Shown here: in pieces, positions 7,481 through 12,829 of the stretch
How positions within the stretch are numbered: the stretch's first letter is position 1
Layout of the letters: each line of letters begins with the position of its first letter
NCBI GenBank assembly: GCA_020056045.1
Contig: JAGVIM010000161.1
Coordinates: 1-17,057 of the forward strand
Length of the DNA: 17,057 bases
Source of the DNA: Nanobdellota archaeon
Lineage (GTDB): Archaea > Nanobdellota > Nanobdellia > Pacearchaeales > GW2011-AR1
Direction: 5' to 3'
The notes under the pieces: model-generated
Databases searched by the model: none
What the model was told of the DNA's origin: nothing
What the model saw: the letters and a program-made list of their open reading frames with translations, nothing else
Translations under genes and position numbers: made by a program

Positions 7481-8445
7481 ACCTTGTCTTTTTCTTGACC
7501 ATAATAAGGTCCTGTTTTATATTCGTAAACAAGAGTATTTGGTTTTAAAGATTCATAGGTATGACCGCCCCTAAGTGTTAAAGAAGAATCTCCTGGATTT
7601 AAAATTACTTCTCTAATTATTGTATCATCTAAATCATAAAGAATTGCTTTAACACATCCTTCTACAACAATCCAAGATTCTTGAGTTGTATCTACTTTTT
7701 TTTCATAAATTATATGCTTATGAGCTTTGAAAGTTTGTCCTTTATCTAATTTCATGCTTGCAAGTTGCAGATATTCATTATCTCCAATAATATTTTTCCT
7801 TTGAGAATCAATTTGTTCTTTTCTATTGATTACATGCAAAAGTTTTGAAGGATCTATTTTTGAATAAATATGTTCAAATTCTGGCTTATCTGCTTCAACA
7901 TTTAAACTAACTAAAGTTCCATTTTCTTTATCCATGTGTGGTAAATAAGCTTGACTATGGTCATCAAATTGTGCATGTTCTGTTTTTCTCCAGTCATATT
8001 TTCTTACATTTACAAATCCAAGACCTTCTAATAATTTTTTTAAAGATTCAAAGTCATAGGTTGTTTTATGATAAATTGTTTGTTCACCCATTTTCATTTT
8101 CCCGTACAATGGACCTAAAAAATTTTTAAGAGGATATTTTCCTTCTGAATAAAGTCTAGACATTACTTCAAAATCTGGAACAGCAAGCCTTATTGTTCCT
8201 CCTGGTAGCAATACTCTTCTCCATTCTGCTAAAACATCAATGATTTCATCTCTATCAAAGTATTCTATTACGTGAGAAGAATAAATTAAACTTACAGTAT
8301 TGCTATTAAAAGGTAAGGGTTTTCCTACATCTTGTTTATAGTCTAAATGGGGGTAGTCTCCTGCATCAATATGAACCCAGTCTTTTCCAAAATTTCTTAT
8401 CCAACAGCCCATATTTATCTTTATAGGTTTATTGCTATTTTCCAT
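7471..8445 (-). CDS. SAM-dependent methyltransferase fused to a cupin domain
   Basis: This 324-aa protein joins two domains. Residues 8-160 form a class I methyltransferase of the kind seen in glycan clusters: KINMGCW (9-15; the usual GCG reads GCW), WVHIDAGD (23-30), acidic D39, SSHVIEYF (56-63) and LLPGGTIRLAVPD (79-91). Residues about 198-324 form a cupin: KAHKH (240-244, His242 and His244), ESWIVVEG (256-263) and LNPGDSSLTLRGGH (282-295, His295). These match the two cupin metal-binding motifs and resemble the small WbuC-type cupins of polysaccharide loci. The fusion suggests methylation coupled to a metal-dependent sugar-binding or isomerising step on a surface glycan precursor. The gene is monocistronic, convergent with the phosphatase and divergent from the next gene. 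Substrate unknown. Confidence 0.78.
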   Translation of the reverse strand: MENSNKPIKINMGCWIRNFGKDWVHIDAGDYPHLDYKQDVGKPLPFNSNTVSLIYSSHVIEYFDRDEIIDVLAEWRRVLLPGGTIRLAVPDFEVMSRLYSEGKYPLKNFLGPLYGKMKMGEQTIYHKTTYDFESLKKLLEGLGFVNVRKYDWRKTEHAQFDDHSQAYLPHMDKENGTLVSLNVEADKPEFEHIYSKIDPSKLLHVINRKEQIDSQRKNIIGDNEYLQLASMKLDKGQTFKAHKHIIYEKKVDTTQESWIVVEGCVKAILYDLDDTIIREVILNPGDSSLTLRGGHTYESLKPNTLVYEYKTGPYYGQEKDKVFI

Positions 8446-8465
8446 ATATTTCTCATAAACACTTG

Positions 8466-8474
8466 TTTTAAAAA
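8466..8474. promoter_or_regulatory. Palindromic TATA element between divergent genes
   Basis: TTTTAAAAA lies about 25 nt from the minus-strand ATG at 8445, giving a leaderless start. It is about 36 nt from the plus-strand ATG at 8506. Being symmetric it could drive both genes. The plus gene also has TTATAC (8480-8485), about 23 nt from its start, as an alternative. Confidence 0.4.
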
Positions 8475-8505
8475 GATTGTTATACTCTGATAGCTAGCAG
8501 AAAGT

Positions 8506-8928
8506 ATGTTACCTAAAACACATATAATACTAGGAGGAATCTTTGTAATTTTAGTTTATTTTATATTTAAAATTAGTATTTTAAATATAGTTTTAATTTT
8601 TCTTGCAAGTTTTTTGATTGATTTTGATCATTATTTATTTTGTGTAAATAAAAATAAAACTTGTAGTATAAAAAAAGCATATAATTTTTTAAAAGATCTA
8701 AAACTTAAAAAACCAGTTTTTATGATCTTTCATACAATAGAATTTCATTTAATTGTTTTTATCCTAGGATTTTTATGGAATGGATTTTGGTTTATTTTAA
8801 TTGGAATGTTATTTCATTCAATAATGGATATTATATCACTAACCTATGAAAAAGAACTTTGGCATAGAGAATTTAGTTTGATTAGATATTTAATTTTAAA
8901 AAAGAAATATCCTAAAAAATATCTTTAA
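8506..8928 (+). CDS. YdjM/DUF457-like membrane-bound metal-dependent hydrolase family protein
   Basis: This 140-aa integral membrane protein has about four hydrophobic helices (residues 6-22, 24-39, 75-95 and 97-115). Conserved-looking polar residues are embedded near the membrane: KTH (4-6), LIDFDHYLF (37-45), FHTIEFH (75-81) and LFHSIMDI (107-114). This pattern of His and Asp pairs is typical of the YdjM/DUF457 group annotated as membrane-bound metal-dependent hydrolases. The biochemical function of that group is poorly known. The tail is short and basic (KKKYPKKYL). Its stop codon abuts the stop codon of the convergent methyltransferase with no base between. The family call is from motif pattern and topology. 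Confidence 0.65.
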   Translation: MLPKTHIILGGIFVILVYFIFKISILNIVLIFLASFLIDFDHYLFCVNKNKTCSIKKAYNFLKDLKLKKPVFMIFHTIEFHLIVFILGFLWNGFWFILIGMLFHSIMDIISLTYEKELWHREFSLIRYLILKKKYPKKYL

Positions 8929-9585
8929 TTATTCTTTTATTGCCACAATCTTCATTTCTTTTGAGCCTTTTAAAAAAGCAACAATTCTTGTCAGGAATAT
9001 ATAAAGTTTGAGATTAATTCTTGAAAATAAAAGGAGTTTTTTATAACCACTTCCCCTAAAATATTTATTTTCAATAGGTTTTAACCCTGATTTGATTAAC
9101 AGATTATTTATTGTTTGAAAAGTCCAGCAATAAACATGCTGATTTTCATCTATTTTAAGAGAGTGCTTTCTTGTTTTTTCAACAGGAATTATTATAATTA
9201 ACTTTCCGCCTTTTTTTAACTTCTTTGTCATTAATTTAATTGATTCTTGAGGATTTTCAAGATGTTCTAAAACATGACAAGAAAATACAATATCAAAAGA
9301 ATTATCTTTTAGCTCATCTAAATTCTTTGTTGCAATTATTCCTTTATTTTTACAGAAATTAACTGCAAAATCAGAAACATCATAGCCTACTGAATTTTTT
9401 ATTAAAAAGATGTTTTGGCCTAGACCACATCCAAATTCTAAAACCTTTTCATTTTTTATTCCCTTAAAATATTTTAATAAAGCTAGTTTTGATCTTATTA
9501 AATAATAATATTTATTAGAATAAAGATGTTCATGTTTTAGTTCATGATATTCTTTTTCATATCCAATATCTTTCTTTGTTTTCAT
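8929..9585 (-). CDS. Class I SAM-dependent methyltransferase
   Basis: The start is set at the ATG at 9585 (MKTKKDIGYEKEY), one base after the stop of the upstream Nudix gene. This is the same TAA-N-ATG arrangement used at other junctions here; an in-frame ATG at 9600 would add five residues and overlap the Nudix gene. The 218-aa protein shows motif I VLEFGCGLGQN (about residues 48-58), GYDVSDFA (motif II region), FDIVFSCHVLEHLENP (motif IV and post-IV), and a KKGGKLIIIIP strand. These mark a methyltransferase 11/23-like fold. The C-terminal 35 residues are hydrophobic and basic (LKLYIFLTRIVAFLKG) and may lie on the membrane. It is the last gene of the secF-secD-Nudix operon. The target could be a lipid, glycan or quinone-like molecule; the sequence does not say. 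Confidence 0.8.
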   Translation of the reverse strand: MKTKKDIGYEKEYHELKHEHLYSNKYYYLIRSKLALLKYFKGIKNEKVLEFGCGLGQNIFLIKNSVGYDVSDFAVNFCKNKGIIATKNLDELKDNSFDIVFSCHVLEHLENPQESIKLMTKKLKKGGKLIIIIPVEKTRKHSLKIDENQHVYCWTFQTINNLLIKSGLKPIENKYFRGSGYKKLLLFSRINLKLYIFLTRIVAFLKGSKEMKIVAIKE

Positions 9586-9586
9586 T

Positions 9587-10045
9587 TTAATTAAATACAT
9601 TAAAGTCTTTTAAAACTTGTTTAATATAAGGATGAAGATCTTGCCCTATTTTATCTATCCACTTAAAATTTTCATGATTATTATCTAAATTTATTGGAGC
9701 AGTAGTATCTTTTGGAACTACTAAAAAAACAACATTTATTGTATGAGTTCCTGTTTTTAGATTATCAAAAATTCCATCTTTAAAAATAGTTTCATAGCCA
9801 CCTATTTTAGCTTTAATAATTACTTCAATTCCTATTTCTTCTTTAATTTTTCTATGAACTGCTTGATCTAAAGTTTCATTTTTTAATACTCTGCCACCTG
9901 GAAAAAACCACTCATTTTTTGCAGGTTTATTTTTTCTTAGAATTAGCAATACTTTATTATCTTTAATTAAAACCATATCAACACAGGGTATTGGCATATT
10001 TTCTACTATTTGATTATATAATTCTGAAGAAATTTTATTTTCCAT
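9587..10045 (-). CDS. Nudix hydrolase, GDP-mannose mannosyl hydrolase-like
   Basis: This 152-aa protein has a full-length Nudix domain. IPCVDMVLIKDNKVLLILR opens the sheet and KPAKNEWFFPGGRVLKNET (40-58) leads into the helix RKIKEEIGIEV. Compared with the classic box G-x5-E-x7-R-E-U-x-E-E-x-G-U, the Glu after Arg is Lys, while the EE pair and the final Gly remain. The NxPAxxxWFxPGGRVxKxET signature and a departure from the box at this point are both features of GDP-mannose mannosyl hydrolases (Gmm/NudD), which release GDP and mannose. It starts one base after the secD stop and ends one base before the methyltransferase start, so it is translated within the sec operon. A GDP-sugar substrate fits the gmd block elsewhere in the window. 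Another NDP-sugar or nucleotide is possible. Confidence 0.75.
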   Translation of the reverse strand: MENKISSELYNQIVENMPIPCVDMVLIKDNKVLLILRKNKPAKNEWFFPGGRVLKNETLDQAVHRKIKEEIGIEVIIKAKIGGYETIFKDGIFDNLKTGTHTINVVFLVVPKDTTAPINLDNNHENFKWIDKIGQDLHPYIKQVLKDFNVFN

Positions 10046-10046
10046 C

Positions 10047-11558
10047 TTATTCTTTCATAATTTTCTTAACTATTTCTGAGAAAGCAGGTCTTGTAATTAA
10101 GATTCCCACACTAACTCCTAGAAGAGTTGTAAGTGCAAATCCCTTTAACATTCCTGCTCCTGCCCAGAATAAAGGAATCATTGCTACAACAACTAATGAA
10201 AATGCACTCAAGATAACAAAGAAAGCATTTTTTATTTTTTCCCTAAGGCTAGAATTACTTTTAAAAGAAGCTTCATCTAAAATAAGTATCTGGTCATTTA
10301 CTCCTGTACCCATTCCTGCAATTATTCCTGCAATACTTGGAGCATCTAAATTCCATTTTATTAGGGCTGCAATTGCAAGAGTTATCATTGCTTCAGAAAA
10401 TAGGGTTAAAATTACTGCAAGAGTTATTTTTATTTTTCTATATTTAATAAATAAAACTATTGAAATAATTATAAATACAATAAGAGCAAGAATTATAAGA
10501 TTTTTAGTAAACTCTTTTCCTAAAACAGGAGAAATTGTATCAATCTTAACTATTTCTAATTTAAATGGAAGACTTCCTGTTATTAATACGGTTTGTAATT
10601 TCTTCATATTATTAATAGTATCTTCATAGGCTTCTTTACTTGTTGTTCCTGTTCCGGAACCTTGTATTGATATTTGAGTTGTTTCTCTTCCTTTAAGGTC
10701 CCTTGAAATAGATAATGAATCTACTAAATTATCATCTAGATAAAGATCTAATTTTTTACTTAGATAATCTGGATTTGCAGGATCTGTTGACAAATTACCT
10801 GTTATTGCAGCCTGTCTTTTTGCTGCAGCTTCACTTAGTGTTATTGTAAATCTAAAACTGCACATTTCTTTTCCTTGATAAACATCACAGGAGTAAATTC
10901 CTGATTGTTCTCCTGTTCTTGCAACATAGGTTATGTCTTCTTCTCCACCCCTAAATACAGTATCATTTCCTATTTTTGCTTCAAATTTACCTTGTTTAGA
11001 AACTAATTCATTTATATCAGATGGAGTTGCTCCTGCAACTTCGATTAGCATAAAATTATTTCCAGATAAATCTAAAACCGATTTTACTGAAACATCTGCA
11101 ATTCCAAATTCATTTAGTCTATTGCTTGTTACTGAAATTAAATCATTTAGTTCTGAAGATGAAAGAGATTTATTTTCTGCTTTAACTAGTGCCCTTGCTC
11201 CCCCACTTAAATCAAGACCTGTTTTAATTTTTGTTCTGGGAATATTTGAAACAGTTATTTTTGGAGCTTCATCAGTATATAAAATAAATTCAGAATCTTT
11301 AGTTGTTATTTTTAAGGATGTTTTATTTTTGCTTGGAAAAATTTCTCCGATTATACTTGTGTAATCTTCAAAGTTTGAAACAGGTTTATCATTAATTGAT
11401 TTTATAATCATATTTGTTCTTAGTCCTTCATCAAAACCAGTAGAATTCTTATCTACACTTTTTATTACAACTCCGCTTTCAAAACTAGGGGAAATAACTA
11501 ATGCAGAACCTACTAATACTAGGATTAATAACCAAACTCTCCAATGTAACTTTATCAT
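10047..11558 (-). CDS. secD: Protein translocase subunit SecD with PDZ-like domain
   Basis: SecD pairs with SecF in the membrane, beside SecYEβ, to help release exported proteins on the outer face using the ion gradient. This 503-aa protein has TM1 at residues 6-23 and then a PDZ-like module (about 28-95: GVVIKSVDKNST...GFDEGL...NMIIKSINDKPVSNF). The SecD signature IKTGLDLSGGARALV is at 111-125, followed by a large external domain to about 350. Five C-terminal helices lie near 353-371, 377-400, 406-426, 447-467 and 470-490. The transmembrane motif AGMGTGVNDQILILDE (414-429) is the RND-like core. Cys224 and Cys233 in the external domain could form a disulfide. Its ATG overlaps the secF stop by 4 nt. 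The PDZ-like insertion is absent from classical bacterial SecD. The family call is secure. Confidence 0.93.
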   Translation of the reverse strand: MIKLHWRVWLLILVLVGSALVISPSFESGVVIKSVDKNSTGFDEGLRTNMIIKSINDKPVSNFEDYTSIIGEIFPSKNKTSLKITTKDSEFILYTDEAPKITVSNIPRTKIKTGLDLSGGARALVKAENKSLSSSELNDLISVTSNRLNEFGIADVSVKSVLDLSGNNFMLIEVAGATPSDINELVSKQGKFEAKIGNDTVFRGGEEDITYVARTGEQSGIYSCDVYQGKEMCSFRFTITLSEAAAKRQAAITGNLSTDPANPDYLSKKLDLYLDDNLVDSLSISRDLKGRETTQISIQGSGTGTTSKEAYEDTINNMKKLQTVLITGSLPFKLEIVKIDTISPVLGKEFTKNLIILALIVFIIISIVLFIKYRKIKITLAVILTLFSEAMITLAIAALIKWNLDAPSIAGIIAGMGTGVNDQILILDEASFKSNSSLREKIKNAFFVILSAFSLVVVAMIPLFWAGAGMLKGFALTTLLGVSVGILITRPAFSEIVKKIMKE

Positions 11559-12448
11559 TCGATTCTCCTTTTGTCACAATACCATTTAAGTATACTTGCA
11601 TTTGTAAGCCAGGTATTAATAAGATCTGCAAATAAACCTAGTCCTAAAATAAGAAATATTTGTCTAAATGAGTCTGGAAGACCTGAAACAATAAAAAACG
11701 CTGGAAGAACTGCAAATAATGCAGTCATTGTCATAAAAGAACCTGTTTTAAATGCCCTAAAAATTCTTTTATTTAACTTTCCTTCTTTTGTTCTTAGGGC
11801 TCTTGTTGTTAAAAGAATATCTGTATCAACAGAATAACCAATTAACATTAAAAATGCAGCTATTCCTGCTGCAGAAAGTTTTATTTCAAAAAAATCAATT
11901 ATGGCAAGAGGTATTACAATATCTGCAAATACTGCAAAAATTACTGCAATACTTGGAATAAAAGTTCTAAATAAGATAAATACAGTAATGGACATAAGAA
12001 TAAAAGAGATAATTAAGGCAATAATAAGTTGTTTATAAAAACTTTGACTAAGAGATGGTCCTGTAAATTCAACACTTGAATTTTTATCATCAAGTTTATA
12101 ACCTAAAATTTTTTCAAGTTCTGGTTTAATGTCTTCGGGTGTTGCAGAAGTTTCTAAAATTATTGAAACTGCTTTTCCTGTTCTTAAATCAGTAAGAGTC
12201 CTTATGCCAATATCAGGGAATTTTTGTTTTAATGAAGATTCTAAATTTTTTGCATCAATTTCTGTTGTTAATGTAATTGTTGTTCCACCAGATAAAGAAG
12301 AATCTTTTAACATTATATCATTATGCTGAGAATAAAAATATCCTAGATAAACTAGAGCAAATAATAAAATTATTACGGGGATTAATAATAAAGTCTTATA
12401 CCATTTATCATACCAATCTTTTCTTGATGTTTCAGATATATTTTCCAT
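11555..12448 (-). CDS. secF: Protein translocase subunit SecF
   Basis: This is the partner of SecD in the export machinery, 297 aa with the expected six-helix layout. TM1 is at residues 17-37, an external domain spans about 45-135 (LSGGTTITLTTEIDA and FTGPSLSQSF are the recognisable signatures), and five helices follow from about 138 to 290. IGYSVDTDILLTTR (203-216) is the conserved SecF motif in TM4-TM5, with the Asp residues of the proton/sodium path. Residue spacing and length match archaeal SecF. It is the first gene of the operon, in the secF-secD order that is common in archaea and the reverse of the bacterial order. Transcription should start almost at the ATG (see the TATA element at 12475-12484). 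Confidence 0.93.
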   Translation of the reverse strand: MENISETSRKDWYDKWYKTLLLIPVIILLFALVYLGYFYSQHNDIMLKDSSLSGGTTITLTTEIDAKNLESSLKQKFPDIGIRTLTDLRTGKAVSIILETSATPEDIKPELEKILGYKLDDKNSSVEFTGPSLSQSFYKQLIIALIISFILMSITVFILFRTFIPSIAVIFAVFADIVIPLAIIDFFEIKLSAAGIAAFLMLIGYSVDTDILLTTRALRTKEGKLNKRIFRAFKTGSFMTMTALFAVLPAFFIVSGLPDSFRQIFLILGLGLFADLINTWLTNASILKWYCDKRRIE

Positions 12449-12474
12449 ATTTGATATTTTATTCAGAAAAAGTG

Positions 12475-12484
12475 CTTTTATAAG
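12475..12484 (-). promoter_or_regulatory. TATA-box promoter for the secF-secD-Nudix-methyltransferase operon
   Basis: On the minus strand CTTATAAAAG is centred about 30 nt before the secF ATG at 12448. The predicted transcript has a leader of only a few bases. No SD is seen upstream of secF. Confidence 0.55.
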
Positions 12485-12500
12485 TCTTTTTATTTGTATG

Positions 12501-12535
12501 ATTCAAAAAAAGTAGTAAAATTCGAATAAAAAATC
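12501..12535 (-). terminator. T-rich tract, possible 3' end of the RNA element
   Basis: Read on the minus strand this stretch is GATTTTTTATTCGAATTTTA followed by a seven-T run. It sits just past the structured island and before the secF TATA box, where an archaeal terminator for a minus-strand RNA would be expected. If the RNA is plus-stranded, this is only its AT-rich upstream region. Confidence 0.35.
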
Positions 12536-12539
12536 ATAT

Positions 12540-12755
12540 ATACCCTGAATATGCCTCTAAAAATATGAAATGTGCGAGCCGCTGACTGGGGGCTTATGGC
12601 ATTTGATGCGATGTCAACCCTAATAATTGGATGTGAAAATAATTTTCATCCTGCATTGTCGGGAAAAATGCCAAAGAGTCACTGGAAGTGGCAGGAATGA
12701 ATATAGGTATATATCTATTAATTATATATTCTGAATGGGTGGAAGGGGGACGGGA
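12540..12755. ncRNA. Candidate structured non-coding RNA of unknown family
   Basis: In the 381-nt gap between secF and the ATPase gene, about 200 bases are visibly richer in G and C than anything around them and have no sensible reading frame. They hold nested complementary segments. GGATGTGAAAA pairs with TTTTCATCC (hairpin 12629-12651). GGCATTT (12598-12604) pairs with AAATGCC (12666-12672). CCGCTGACT (12579-12587) pairs with AGTCACTGG (12677-12685) with one mismatch. ACCC/GAATAT (12542-12552) pairs with ATATTC/GGGT (12726-12740). GAATATA...TATATTC forms a side hairpin. The strand is uncertain. G-U pairs favour plus, with a TATA at 12536-12542. A minus TATA at 12766-12773 and the T-rich tract at 12501-12535 favour minus. 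I could not match it to RNase P, SRP, tRNA or 5S RNA. Confidence 0.5.
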
Positions 12756-12765
12756 TTAATCATTT

Positions 12766-12773
12766 GTATAAAT
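12766..12773 (-). promoter_or_regulatory. TATA-like element upstream of the RNA island (minus strand)
   Basis: ATTTATAC on the minus strand would place a transcription start near 12743, at the C-rich edge of the structured island. This is consistent with a minus-strand RNA running to the T-rich tract at 12501-12535. The remaining sequence from 12774 to 12829 is plain AT-rich DNA after the ATPase stop codon. Confidence 0.3.
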
Positions 12774-12829
12774 CTTCTTGTAGTTAAGAAATCCTGCACT
12801 TATCTATTTATTTAAATATTAATCTTATC

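Noticed and set aside
7246..7548. Plus-strand frame across the end of the phosphatase gene into the poly-purine tract
   Set aside because: It is an out-of-frame shadow of the phosphatase followed by Lys codons from the A-rich tract; no start signal.
9586..9600. ATG at 9600 as start of the methyltransferase
   Set aside because: It overlaps the Nudix coding region; the ATG at 9585 gives the TAA-N-ATG spacing seen at other junctions. The extra five residues are not conserved-looking, though this remains a judgement.
9991..10629. Long plus-strand frame of 212 codons opposite secD
   Set aside because: It lies on the opposite strand of a well-supported SecD and reads as Ile/Ser-rich low-information protein, as expected for an antisense shadow; there is no SD or TATA box at a sensible distance.
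12570..12685. GGCTTA motif at 12592-12597 suggesting RNase P RNA
   Set aside because: RNase P RNA has a conserved ...GGCTTA... near its 3' end, but the partner block (GGAAGTCC-type CR-I) and the ACAGAA block of P4 are not found in the island, so the match is probably chance.
12737..12754. GGAAGGGGGACGGG resembling the SRP RNA helix 8 (GGAAG...) motif
   Set aside because: The matching AGCAG/GUCAGG half of helix 8 and the Alu-like domain are missing, and the region is too short for archaeal 7S RNA.
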